From Paucidesulfovibrio longus DSM 6739 (lineage in GTDB: Bacteria > Desulfobacterota > Desulfovibrionia > Desulfovibrionales > Desulfovibrionaceae), in NCBI RefSeq assembly GCF_000420485.1, contig NZ_ATVA01000013.1, positions 139,894-203,893 on the forward strand: a DNA stretch of 64,000 nt, written 5' to 3'. The translations under genes and the position numbers were made by a program. The notes beneath the pieces were generated by a model. That model did not search any database. It saw nothing but the letters and a program-made list of their open reading frames with translations, and was not told the DNA's origin. Shown here one piece after another: positions 43,758 through 51,897 of this stretch (positions are counted from its first letter, which is position 1; each line of letters starts with the position of its first letter).

Positions 43758-44063
43758 ATGAAACGCATCTTTGTCTGCAGCCCGTTCGCGGGTGACATAG
43801 CCCGAAACGTGAAGGTCGCCGAGGCGCTTTGCCGACGGGTCATGAGAAACGGTCACGCGCCGTTCGCGCCGCACCTGTTGTATCCAACCTTCACCGATGA
43901 CAGCGTTCCCGAGCAGCGGGAGACTGGCATCGCCTGCGGCCTGGCCTACATGGAATGTTGCGACGAGGTGTGGGCGTTCACCGGCAACGGCATTTCCAGC
44001 GGCATGCGGCTGGAACTCGACCGGGCCGGACAACTGGGCAAGCCGATCATCGAGATCGCCTAG
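43758..44063 (+). CDS. DUF4406/nucleoside deoxyribosyltransferase-like protein
   Basis: 101 residues, GAGAGG before the ATG. The start KRIFVCSPFAGDIARNVKVAEALC and the GLAYMECCDEVWAFTGNGISSGM segment match the Rossmann-like DUF4406/DUF7768 and nucleoside 2-deoxyribosyltransferase superfamily, which act on nucleotides. Its place between tape measure and hub genes is unusual, and it is probably a moron gene. Enzyme activity cannot be confirmed. Confidence 0.78.
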   Translation: MKRIFVCSPFAGDIARNVKVAEALCRRVMRNGHAPFAPHLLYPTFTDDSVPEQRETGIACGLAYMECCDEVWAFTGNGISSGMRLELDRAGQLGKPIIEIA

Positions 44064-44072
44064 GTGTAAGGA

Positions 44073-44543
44073 ATGGCCTGGGATCAACAGCCCATCAAGG
44101 GATATCTGGTGGACGCCGACACGGGGGAGCGGCTCGAATTCCAGTACAACCCCAACTCCATCAGCGACGAGAAGTCGACCGACTACGCGACGATCAAAAT
44201 CCCCGGCATGAGCCATCCGCGCTACCAGTACGTCGCCGGGGAACCGCGCCGGATCGCCTTCAAGGTCGAGCTGTTCAAGGGGCCGGTGAAGCAGAAGGTC
44301 GACTGGCTCCGCTCGCTGCAATATCCGGAACACGCCGGAACCATGCTCAAGAACGCGCCGCATCGTGTGCTACTGATTTTCGGCGATCTCTACCCGGGCG
44401 TGACCTGCATCGTCCGGCAGGTGAAGGCGCGTTTCTTCGGCCTGTTCGACCGGGACAATCTGCTGCCGCAACGGGCCGAGGTGGACATCGTCCTCGAGGA
44501 ATATGTGGACCGTTCCATCAACTGGTCGGAGGTGCGCTCATGA
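44073..44543 (+). CDS. Tube-initiator / CIS tube-like baseplate protein
   Basis: 156 residues. GYLVDADTGERLEFQYNPNSI and the C-terminal FDRDNLLPQRAEVDIVLEEYVD match the CIS-tube family, which caps the tube at the baseplate in contractile systems and is usually followed by a LysM/gpX-type gene, as here. The stop overlaps the next start (ATGA). Confidence 0.85.
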   Translation: MAWDQQPIKGYLVDADTGERLEFQYNPNSISDEKSTDYATIKIPGMSHPRYQYVAGEPRRIAFKVELFKGPVKQKVDWLRSLQYPEHAGTMLKNAPHRVLLIFGDLYPGVTCIVRQVKARFFGLFDRDNLLPQRAEVDIVLEEYVDRSINWSEVRS

Positions 44544-44830
44544 TCGGCCGCGATTCCCGATACGCCCGCTGCGTTCTCTACCGGGACAGCGACGGCACCT
44601 CCCTCGGCATGCGCCAGCGCATCGACACCACCCCCAGACACGACGACCGCCTGCACACCGTGGTCGAGGGCGACCGCCTGGATCTGCTCGCGCACCGCTA
44701 TCTGGGTGACGCCCGGCTCTGGTGGATCATCTGCGACTACAACGACCTCTTTTTCCCGTTGGCGCTCGAGCCGGGTCTGGCGCTGCGCATTCCCTCCCGC
44801 GAACACGTCCAGATGCGCCTGCTCGACTGA
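44540..44830 (+). CDS. LysM/gpX-like tail protein
   Basis: 96 residues. HTVVEGDRLDLLAHRYLGDARLWWIICDYND is the LysM-like fold of tail protein X, followed by PLALEPGLALRIPSREHV. It binds at the hub between tube initiator and spike. It is coupled to the upstream gene and ends 5 bp before element P7. Confidence 0.87.
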   Translation: MIGRDSRYARCVLYRDSDGTSLGMRQRIDTTPRHDDRLHTVVEGDRLDLLAHRYLGDARLWWIICDYNDLFFPLALEPGLALRIPSREHVQMRLLD

Positions 44831-44835
44831 AGCGT

Positions 44836-44866
44836 CCGACACCTCGCCATGCCTTCCGGTAAGTAA
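44836..44866 (+). promoter_or_regulatory. Phage promoter element P7 (hub operon)
   Basis: CCGACA (44836-44841), 18 bp, TAAGTAA (44860-44866), with CTTCCGG before the second box. The start of the hub gene is 30 bp further. A small GCAG-GGAA-CTGC stem (44867-44878) lies in the leader. Confidence 0.8.
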
Positions 44867-44896
44867 GCAGGGAACTGCGAACTACCGGAGAGACGC

Positions 44897-46180
44897 ATGG
44901 ATCTGGATACCTTCAAGCCGACATTTCTGATTCAGATCGAGGGGCAAGACCTCTCGAAGGACATCACCCAGGAGATCACCTCGTTCGTTTTCACCGACAA
45001 CGAGGAGGAGTTGGATGTCCTCGAACTGTCGGTGACCGACCGCAACCTGCAGTTCGTCGACGATCCGCTGTTCCAGGAAGGCAACGAGATCGTGGCCCGC
45101 TTCGGCTACGTGGGGAACCTCTCTCCGCGCAAGAAAGCGGTCATCAAGGACATCGATTACGACTTCCCGGAAAACGGCGATCCGACCATCCGCATCAAGG
45201 CCTACGACAAGGGCTTCAAACTCGCGGGCAAGGAAAACCAGAAGGTCTGGCAAAAACCTGCTCCCGGCATCCTCTATTCGGAAATCGCCGAACAAGTCGC
45301 CGCCGCCAACGGCCTCACGCCGGTGGTCACGGCCACCAAGGGGACCCATCTCCGCGTCACCCAGAGCAACATCTCGGACGCCCAGTTCCTCAAGGAGCTG
45401 GCGGAAAAGGCCCGCGACCGCGATGGCGACGGCGTCAGCGGCTATGTCTTCTACATCCAGGACGACGAACTCCATTTCCATCCCCGCGAACTCGACCAAA
45501 CGCCGCTGCTGACCCTCGAATATTTCACCGACACCAAGGGCCTGCTGCGCTCGTTCCGCCCCAGCACCCAATCCCAGGGAGCCAAGGGCGCGGGTGTCGA
45601 GACCAAGACGGTCGGCGTCGACCCGCGCAAGAAGGACGTAGTCGAGCACAAGGCCAACAACGCCACCACGCCCGAGCGGACGGCCCTGGGCAAGCAGACC
45701 TATCTGGTCGACGGCAACACCGGCGAAGGCAGCTTCAAGGAACAGGAGACGGGGCAGATCGTGCCCTGCTTCGACCGTTCCGAAGGCTTTCACGAAGAGC
45801 CGCGCCAGGAGCCCGCCCAGGACAGCGCCGAAGGCAAGTTCCGCGAGGCCGAGCTGCGCCAGGTCGAGGCGGACGCCGCCACCATTGGCATTCCCCAGCT
45901 ACGCGCCAAGAAAAACGTCGAGATCAAGGGCGTGGGCCAGAAGTTTTCCGGCATCTACTACTGCCACTCGGTGCGCCACAGCATCAGCAGCGCAGGCTAT
46001 CTCTGCGAACTCAAACTCAAGAAGAACGCCCTCGGCAAGGGCGCGGGCGACAAGTCCGCCGAGTCCCAGGGCAAACCCAACGACAAGGAGGCCCCGCCCA
46101 CGCCGCAAAACGAGCCGCCAGCCATGGTGACCATCGACGCGGATTCCGGCGCGGTCACACAAGGAGGCGGCAATGGGTGA
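44897..46180 (+). CDS. Baseplate hub protein (gpD-like)
   Basis: 427 residues. The N-terminus (FLIQIEGQDLSKDITQEITSF, LELSVTDRNLQF, RFGYVGN) and the central RVTQSNISDAQFLKELAEKA...GYVFYIQDDELHFHP follow the phage gpD/VgrG hub pattern. The last 60 residues are Pro/Lys-rich and probably disordered. It forms the trimeric hub that carries the spike. The end overlaps the endolysin gene by 8 bp. Confidence 0.9.
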   Translation: MDLDTFKPTFLIQIEGQDLSKDITQEITSFVFTDNEEELDVLELSVTDRNLQFVDDPLFQEGNEIVARFGYVGNLSPRKKAVIKDIDYDFPENGDPTIRIKAYDKGFKLAGKENQKVWQKPAPGILYSEIAEQVAAANGLTPVVTATKGTHLRVTQSNISDAQFLKELAEKARDRDGDGVSGYVFYIQDDELHFHPRELDQTPLLTLEYFTDTKGLLRSFRPSTQSQGAKGAGVETKTVGVDPRKKDVVEHKANNATTPERTALGKQTYLVDGNTGEGSFKEQETGQIVPCFDRSEGFHEEPRQEPAQDSAEGKFREAELRQVEADAATIGIPQLRAKKNVEIKGVGQKFSGIYYCHSVRHSISSAGYLCELKLKKNALGKGAGDKSAESQGKPNDKEAPPTPQNEPPAMVTIDADSGAVTQGGGNG

Positions 46181-46547
46181 TCTCAGCAAGAATTTCAACC
46201 GTTCGGAATTCGCCTGCAAGGGCACGAACTGCTGCGGCCATTCGGCTGCGGTCCATCCCGACCTGGTCGACGCCCTGCAGACGCTGCGCGACCGCATCGG
46301 CAAACCGCTGTCCATCACCAGCGGCTTCCGCTGCAACAGGCACAACAAGGCGGTGGGCGGCGCGGAGCAGAGTTTCCACACGTTGGGCATGGCGGCCGAC
46401 GTGAGCTGTCCCGCAGGCGTTTCACCCGAGGAACTGGCGGTCATCGCCGAGGAGATTCCGCTCTTTTGCGAGGGCGGCATCGGCGTCTATGCCTCCTGGG
46501 TCCATCTCGACGTGCGCCAGTCGGGCAAGGCGAGGTGGCGGTCATGA
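46173..46547 (+). CDS. Peptidase M15-type endolysin
   Basis: 124 residues, the compact M15/VanY D,D- or L,D-peptidase fold. Zinc ligands are visible in SFHTLGMAADV (His and Asp) and VHLDVR (His). An N-terminal Cys pair and SGFRCNRHN are typical of peptidase M15A. It cleaves peptidoglycan stem peptides. No signal peptide is seen, so it needs the holin-like protein at 48018 for release, or may be tail-associated since it lies among hub genes. Confidence 0.88.
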   Translation: MGDLSKNFNRSEFACKGTNCCGHSAAVHPDLVDALQTLRDRIGKPLSITSGFRCNRHNKAVGGAEQSFHTLGMAADVSCPAGVSPEELAVIAEEIPLFCEGGIGVYASWVHLDVRQSGKARWRS

Positions 46548-46963
46548 GCGCCGAAAACAAGACCCTGTTTTCGGGCACCGCGCTGGGTCTCTCGGGGCCG
46601 CTTCGGGTGGAGATCCTTCCCAATGGAATGACCGCCAGGCTGACCCAGCCGTTCCGTGTCCGTACCGGCGCTGGCCGCATCATCGAAGTGCCAGCCGGGT
46701 TCGAGACCGACTTCGCCTCGGTGCCGCGCCTGTTCTGGCGCGTGGTGCCGCCCTGGGGGAGATATTCCCCGGCTGCTGTCGTTCACGACTACCTCTACCA
46801 CACCGGCAAGGTCTCGCGGCTTGCGGCCGACCGCGTCTTTCTCGAACTGATGGCGGCCCTGGGCGTGCCTCTATGGAAACGCCAGATCATGTATTGGGCG
46901 GTTCGCCTGGGCGGCTGGCTGGCCTGGAACGCCAGTCGAAAGCGGGAGGCAGAGCATGCTTGA
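46544..46963 (+). CDS. DUF1353 protein
   Basis: 139 residues, coupled to the endolysin (ATGA). The VPAGFETDFASVPRLFWRVVPPWGRYSPAAVVHDYLYHTG segment is the DUF1353 signature, found in phage lysis/tail regions. Function is unknown; its regular pairing with lysis enzymes suggests a cell-envelope role. A weak hydrophobic stretch occurs near the C-terminus. Confidence 0.87.
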   Translation: MSAENKTLFSGTALGLSGPLRVEILPNGMTARLTQPFRVRTGAGRIIEVPAGFETDFASVPRLFWRVVPPWGRYSPAAVVHDYLYHTGKVSRLAADRVFLELMAALGVPLWKRQIMYWAVRLGGWLAWNASRKREAEHA

Positions 46964-48005
46964 AACCCGCGACCGTCAATCCGAAGAGCGCTACCGCAAC
47001 CGCTGGTACGGCAAGTACCGGGCCTTCGTGCGCGACAACAACGACCCCGAACGCCTCGGCCGTATCCGCCTGGAAATCCCCGCCGTACTCGGCAGCGGGC
47101 GGGAGAACTGGTCCGAATGGGCCGCGCCCTGTTTTCCCTACGGCGGCAACGATGACACCGGCATGTTCCTGATCCCCGAGGAAGGAGCTTCGGTCTGGGC
47201 CGAGTTCGAGGGCGGCGTCGTTCAGTATCCGATCTGGATCGGCGTCTGGCTGGCCAAGAGCAATCCCGGTGAGCAGCCCGAGGAATCGAAGCGCACCTGC
47301 GCGAATGCCTTCTGTCATGACTGTGAGGACAAGGTTGAGCATCAGGCCAACCGGCACGACGATCTCGAACACAAGAAGTACCACGGCCATCCGCCGTATT
47401 ACTGCCCGCGCCTGAAGGTCCTGCTCAAGACCGAAACCGGCCACACCATCCTGGCCGATGACCGCGACGGCGACGAGCTGCTGCGGATCATCGACCGCGC
47501 CGGACAGATCCTCACCATGGAAGGGAAGGTGAAGCCGGAAATGCAGAGCGGCAACGCCCTGCGGCGCGGCACGAAGGACGCCGAGAAAGGCGACCAGCTC
47601 GACATCGCCTCGCAGATCGTCGGCTCCCGCGCCCGCATCCAGCTCACCGACCTCTGTCGCCAGCAGGTGATCCTCGAAGCCTGGCAGGACAAGGAGAAGG
47701 TCCACATCCTCTCGTGCGACAAGGGCCGCTCCCGCTGGCAGAAGATCCTCATCGATACCACTAAGGGCCGGGAGAAGGTTCACATCTGGGGACTCAACGG
47801 CACTCAGGAAATCCTGGTCGATTCCACCGCCGCCGCCGAACAGATACGGCTCACAGACAAGGCCGGTCAGGTGGTGCGCATGAACGCCGCGCCCGGCCAG
47901 GAGAGCATCAGCGCCACCGATAAGTCCGGCAGCCTCGTGTTCATGGATGGGGTGGCCGGAAACATCATCATTCGCTCGACGAACACCGTCTTGATCAACA
48001 CCTGA
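46956..48005 (+). CDS. Baseplate spike protein (gp5/gpV OB-fold, VgrG-like)
   Basis: 349 residues. The N-terminal OB-fold segment (YRAFVRDNNDPERLGRIRLEIP, PYGGNDDTGMFLIPEEGASVWAEFEGG) is the gp5/gpV hallmark. The C-terminal half is a repetitive beta-strand region as expected for a spike needle. A Cys/His-rich insertion (CANAFCHDCEDKVEHQ, about 110-125) is uncommon and may bind metal. It pierces the outer membrane together with the PAAR tip. Confidence 0.9.
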   Translation: MLETRDRQSEERYRNRWYGKYRAFVRDNNDPERLGRIRLEIPAVLGSGRENWSEWAAPCFPYGGNDDTGMFLIPEEGASVWAEFEGGVVQYPIWIGVWLAKSNPGEQPEESKRTCANAFCHDCEDKVEHQANRHDDLEHKKYHGHPPYYCPRLKVLLKTETGHTILADDRDGDELLRIIDRAGQILTMEGKVKPEMQSGNALRRGTKDAEKGDQLDIASQIVGSRARIQLTDLCRQQVILEAWQDKEKVHILSCDKGRSRWQKILIDTTKGREKVHIWGLNGTQEILVDSTAAAEQIRLTDKAGQVVRMNAAPGQESISATDKSGSLVFMDGVAGNIIIRSTNTVLINT

Positions 48006-48017
48006 AGGAAGCATCGC

Positions 48018-48392
48018 ATGGGAGAAAGAACAACAACGCCCTCCGGACTCTCGGCCAGCGAGGAATTGCTGGCCCGGACCTTCGATCATTGGCGGGAGGA
48101 ATTCCGCAGCATCCTCGAAAACCACCGCCGGGAAATCCAGGACCGACTCGAGAAGATCGAGCGTGAAATCGAGAAGAAATCGGACAAGGAAAACGTCGAG
48201 GTACTGGTCCGCTCGATCTATTCCGATCTGCACCGGCACGCCGAGGAGATCGACCGGCTGCACGCCCGGGTCGGCTCCAAGATGGGGACCGAGACCATGT
48301 GGAAGATCGTCGGCCTGGTGCTGACCATCGGCAGCACCATCGGCGGACTCGTCGGCTTTCTGATCCATCTGCTGCTGAAGGTAAACCCATGA
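48018..48392 (+). CDS. Holin-like protein with coiled coil and one TM helix
   Basis: 124 residues. A long charged coiled coil (about 20-85: FRSILENHRREIQDRLEKI) precedes a single C-terminal membrane segment (about 93-120, IVGLVLTIGSTIGGLVGFL). One transmembrane helix with a coiled coil fits several small phage holin or pinholin-like proteins. It lies near the M15 endolysin, separated by two genes. The alternative is a membrane-anchored tail accessory. Confidence 0.6.
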   Translation: MGERTTTPSGLSASEELLARTFDHWREEFRSILENHRREIQDRLEKIEREIEKKSDKENVEVLVRSIYSDLHRHAEEIDRLHARVGSKMGTETMWKIVGLVLTIGSTIGGLVGFLIHLLLKVNP

Positions 48393-48652
48393 GCTCCCAG
48401 GCGCGACTCGGCGACATCAGCAGTCACGGCGGCGTCATCATCACCGGAGCGAGCCGGACGCTGGACAACGGCATGCCGGTGGCCCGCATGGGGGATCTGC
48501 ACGTCTGTCCCATCCCGGGGCATGGCGTGACGCCCATCGTGACCGGCAGCTTCGATACCATCACCGAAGGATTGCCCAACGCCCGCATCGGCGACATCAC
48601 CGCCTGCGGAGCCATCATCGTCACCGGCAGTCCCGACACCATCGACAACTGA
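48389..48652 (+). CDS. PAAR-domain spike tip protein
   Basis: 87 residues. Typical PAAR repeats are visible: ARLGDISSHGGVIITG, GMPVARMGDLHVCPIPGHGVTPIVTGS and GLPNARIGDITACGAIIVTGS, with the His/Cys ligands for the tip metal. It caps the spike encoded at 46956. The start overlaps the holin-like gene stop (ATGA). Confidence 0.92.
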   Translation: MSSQARLGDISSHGGVIITGASRTLDNGMPVARMGDLHVCPIPGHGVTPIVTGSFDTITEGLPNARIGDITACGAIIVTGSPDTIDN

Positions 48653-48662
48653 GGAGGCCGCC

Positions 48663-48971
48663 ATGAACACTCTCGAACAGCCGCAGGAACCGCACTACTG
48701 GGATGTCTTCCCGAAGCTGATCCGCGTCTCGCGATCCCCATTCGTCCAGCGCATTCCGCTCTCGATCCGTGGCCTACCCGAAACACCGGTGTTCGAATCG
48801 TCCAATCCCGACGTGGCCAGTGTCGATGAAGACGGCAATGTCGAATGCGGCTTCGTTCCCGGAGCGGCCATGATTCTGGTCTGGGATTCGCCCGAGCGGC
48901 TCAGCCTGCGGCACGTTCAGGTCGAGGTCTATGGCGGCGGCGTCTCCGCACCGGTGGAGGTCCCTTCATGA
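48663..48971 (+). CDS. Ig-like tail protein, short tandem paralogue
   Basis: 102 residues. A single Ig-like (BIG2-type) module, with FESSNPDVASVDEDGNVECG as the typical loop. By hand alignment about half of its residues match the N-terminal module of the next gene, so the two arose by tandem duplication. It probably decorates the baseplate or spike. The stop overlaps the next start. Confidence 0.78.
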   Translation: MNTLEQPQEPHYWDVFPKLIRVSRSPFVQRIPLSIRGLPETPVFESSNPDVASVDEDGNVECGFVPGAAMILVWDSPERLSLRHVQVEVYGGGVSAPVEVPS

Positions 48972-49978
48972 CGGATGCCCCGCCAACCTTTTGCCACTGG
49001 GAGGTACAGCCTCGCTCCATCCGCCTCTCCGCTGGCGAGTTCGAGCAACGGGTTCCGCTCTCCCTGCGCGGCGACGTGGACGCCCCGGTCTTTGCCTCCA
49101 GCAATCCGGAGGTCGCGGAGATCGGGCCGGACGGCGTCATTCGCTGCGGCTGGACCATCGGCAACGCCGTGCTCATGGTCTGGCGATCCTCGGTCCGGGA
49201 CAGCCTCCGCCATGTTCTGGTGGAGGTCCGCGATCCGTCCTGGTTCGCCGACCACCCGGACTTTGCCAGCGGAGCATCGGTCTTCCTCAGCGGCATGGTG
49301 GTCAACGCCCTCAACACCAGCGGCGTCGGCAACGCGCTGATCGAATTCCGCCGCTCGGAAACCGGCCCGGCGGCGTTCCAGACCTTCGCCAACGCCTATG
49401 GCGGGTTCGAGCTGACCGTGCCCGAGGGGTTCTATTACGTGGAGGTCACCGCGCCGGGATACATCGCCTGGCATGGCTGGGTGAACGCCGACACCAACAC
49501 CTCCGGCGACATCCAGATCGTTCTCTCGCCCGAACTCGACGGCCAGGTCGCCCGCATCGTGTTGCAGTGGGGGCTCAACCCCCGGGATCTCGATTCCCAT
49601 CTCACCGGACCGACGCCATCGGGCGGTCGCTTCCATGTGTTCTATTCCCACACCATCGAAAACGAGGCGGCGGAATTGGACGTGGACGACACCAGCTCCT
49701 ACGGGCCGGAGACCATCACCATCCATCGGCTCATCCCCGGCGTCTACCGCTACGCGGTCCACGACTACACCAACCGCAACACCAATCCGAGCACCGGCCT
49801 GGCGCAGTCCGGAGCCACGGTGAAAGTGTTCCTGAGCGATGGCCGTGAGCAGACCTTCACCGTTCCCAACGCCCCGGGTACGGTCTGGACCGTGTTCGAA
49901 ATCGACGGCGCGACTGGAACAGTGACGCCGGTCAACGCCATGAGCTATCAATCCCAACCCGCCAATGTCGGCATGTAA
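48968..49978 (+). CDS. Ig-like tail protein with carboxypeptidase-regulatory-like module
   Basis: 336 residues. N-terminal Ig-like module (about 1-90) paralogous to the preceding protein. A middle module (about 100-180: ALIEFRRSETGPAAFQTFANAYGGFELTVPEGFYYVEVTAPGY) looks like a carboxypeptidase regulatory/Cna-B-like fold. A C-terminal module (about 190-336) contains WGLNPRDLDSHLTGPTPSGG, resembling DUF2135/YfaP-type domains. Likely a baseplate-associated surface-binding protein. Confidence 0.75.
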   Translation: MTDAPPTFCHWEVQPRSIRLSAGEFEQRVPLSLRGDVDAPVFASSNPEVAEIGPDGVIRCGWTIGNAVLMVWRSSVRDSLRHVLVEVRDPSWFADHPDFASGASVFLSGMVVNALNTSGVGNALIEFRRSETGPAAFQTFANAYGGFELTVPEGFYYVEVTAPGYIAWHGWVNADTNTSGDIQIVLSPELDGQVARIVLQWGLNPRDLDSHLTGPTPSGGRFHVFYSHTIENEAAELDVDDTSSYGPETITIHRLIPGVYRYAVHDYTNRNTNPSTGLAQSGATVKVFLSDGREQTFTVPNAPGTVWTVFEIDGATGTVTPVNAMSYQSQPANVGM

Positions 49979-49990
49979 TGGAGGTTGTCC

Positions 49991-50881
49991 ATGATTTCCG
50001 AAGAACCCTCCGAATTGCAGGCCACTATCGAGCAGACCGATTCCGGCGAACAGCAGTATGTTTTACGGGCGCTCTGCGATCACCTGTCCGGCATCCGTGA
50101 AGAGCTTTCCGGCATCCGCACGCTGCTGGAAGCCGGTCACGCCGCTTCGGAGGCGATGCGCGGCCAGGCCCAGGCCTATCTGGAGGCCCAGCAGGCCAGG
50201 ACCCAGGAGTACCTGGACCAGGTACAGATCGAGCCGGAGCCCGATTTCTATCCCTTCGTCGAACTGCCTGTGGGCACCGAACCCCGGGATCTGCCGGACG
50301 GCAACCGGCTCTTCACCTTGCCCGACGGCATGATCCTGCGGACCACTGACGACCAGCGAATCTGCGTCATCGACGCCGGGGAGCAGCAGGTCGTCACCCC
50401 CGGACCCGGCACGGCCGTCGAGGTCGCCCCGGGACGCCTTTACACCCTGGTCGAGTCCTATCTGAGCGCGACCCGGGAGGCAGCCGGTATCAGCGGACTG
50501 CCCGCCGGGATCGATCCGACCGCCATGGGCGCGGAACGCTTCGCGGTGGATCTGCCCGAGGGCATCCGTCTCGACGTCGATCACCGGGAGCGGTTCATCA
50601 CCCTGATCAACCCGGCCGGACCAATCGACATCATCGGCATCGGCCGCATCGAGGGCATCGGCGAGACCATCACCGTTCGTCTGCTTTCCGGGGGAGCCAA
50701 GGGATTCCAGTGCGGCAAGTCCGGCCACGGCGGGCTGATCGAGGCGGACGGAACCATTCACCTGGGGCTCAAGAGCGGCCTGGATCTGGTGATCCGTTTC
50801 CAGGGAGAAGCTATCGACGACGACACTTCGGAAAGCGGCTGCTCGGGACAGTGCGGCATCGACTGCGAGGAGCGTACCTGA
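49991..50881 (+). CDS. Hypothetical baseplate-region protein
   Basis: 296 residues, ATG with GGAGG upstream. An N-terminal helical segment (about 20-75, with LSGIREELSGIRTLLEAG and a QAQAYLEAQQARTQEYLDQ repeat) precedes a beta-rich C-terminal part. A Cys-rich terminus (SGCSGQCGIDCEE) is notable. No family is recognised; its place before gp25 suggests a virion or assembly protein. Confidence 0.6.
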   Translation: MISEEPSELQATIEQTDSGEQQYVLRALCDHLSGIREELSGIRTLLEAGHAASEAMRGQAQAYLEAQQARTQEYLDQVQIEPEPDFYPFVELPVGTEPRDLPDGNRLFTLPDGMILRTTDDQRICVIDAGEQQVVTPGPGTAVEVAPGRLYTLVESYLSATREAAGISGLPAGIDPTAMGAERFAVDLPEGIRLDVDHRERFITLINPAGPIDIIGIGRIEGIGETITVRLLSGGAKGFQCGKSGHGGLIEADGTIHLGLKSGLDLVIRFQGEAIDDDTSESGCSGQCGIDCEERT

Positions 50882-51798
50882 TGAGCTATGACTTTCTCGG
50901 CAAGGGATTGCGCTACCCGTTCCGGTTTCAGTCGGTATCCGGCGGCACCCAGATCTCGGCCGCCACCTCGCGGGAGCACGAACATATCCGCGAAAGCATC
51001 CTGCAGATCCTCGGCACCCGGATCGGCGAACGGTTCATGAATCCGGAGTTCGGCTCCAGGCTGAAGGATCTGGTGTTCGAACAGAACGACGAGGTGCTCA
51101 AGGGTCTGCTGCGCCATTACGTGATCGACGCCATCAAGCGCTGGGAAAAGCGGGTGATCATCACGGAGGTGCGCTTCGACGACCGGCCGCTGAACATCGA
51201 CGGCAACCTGCTGCTGGTGCATATCGCCTACCGGGTGATCCAGAGCCAGGTGGACGGCAACCTGGTCTATCCCTTCTACAGAGAAGACCCGAACAATCCC
51301 GCGCCCAGCTATCCCCAGCCGGAACCAGAGCCGGAACCGCCGCCGGTGCGCAGCGTGCGCCTGTCGCCGGACGTGCGCTCACTGTTCAATCTGCTCTGGT
51401 TCGACGCGGCCGAAATGAGTCCCGATCCGGACGATTCCTTCATCTGGCCAGCCGGAGAATACGAGATCGCCTACATCGAGGGAGCCTTTCAGGACCGCAA
51501 CGGCAAATGGATCGTCAGCGATCCGGGTGACAATCACGGCCATTATCTGGTCTTCGAGGGAGCGCCTGAAACGGAAGCGCCCCAGGCCGAGCATGCCCTC
51601 TATCTGGCTGCGAGCGGTCTGGGCTTCAACACCCAGAGCCAGGCGGAAGACAACGCCGCTGGCACCGTTCACCGGATCACCACGTCGGAGCCGGGTCGCA
51701 TCGGCCTGTTCTATTTCGAGGGCAAGAAGGAATCCCACTACCTCAACAACACCTCCGGGCAGCCCAATCCCGTCTGGCAACTGCGCGGCCCGCTCTGA
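50881..51798 (+). CDS. Baseplate wedge protein (gp25/gpW-like) with C-terminal extension
   Basis: 305 residues. The first 125 residues match gp25 (ISAATSREHEHIRESILQIL, RIGERFMNPEFGSRLKDLVFE), the wedge lysozyme-like sheath initiator. A Pro/Glu linker (PQPEPEPEPPPV) is followed by about 150 extra residues of unknown type. Ordinary gp25 proteins are 100-150 aa, so this is an unusual fusion. It ends the P7 operon. Confidence 0.85.
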   Translation: MSYDFLGKGLRYPFRFQSVSGGTQISAATSREHEHIRESILQILGTRIGERFMNPEFGSRLKDLVFEQNDEVLKGLLRHYVIDAIKRWEKRVIITEVRFDDRPLNIDGNLLLVHIAYRVIQSQVDGNLVYPFYREDPNNPAPSYPQPEPEPEPPPVRSVRLSPDVRSLFNLLWFDAAEMSPDPDDSFIWPAGEYEIAYIEGAFQDRNGKWIVSDPGDNHGHYLVFEGAPETEAPQAEHALYLAASGLGFNTQSQAEDNAAGTVHRITTSEPGRIGLFYFEGKKESHYLNNTSGQPNPVWQLRGPL

Positions 51799-51810
51799 GG
51801 CATCCCGCCT

Positions 51811-51841
51811 CCGACACATCCAGGCCCCTTCCGGTAAGTAA
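51811..51841 (+). promoter_or_regulatory. Phage promoter element P8 (baseplate/fibre operon)
   Basis: CCGACA (51811-51816), 18 bp, TAAGTAA (51835-51841), with CTTCCGG before the second box. It is followed by a perfect 8-bp stem, GCGAGAGC (51850-51857) with GCTCTCGC (51865-51872). The baseplate-J gene starts 56 bp after the element. Confidence 0.82.
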
Positions 51842-51897
51842 CCGGCGTGGCGAGAGCATCAGGCGCTCTCGCATAACCGCCGAAAACCGGAGAGACC

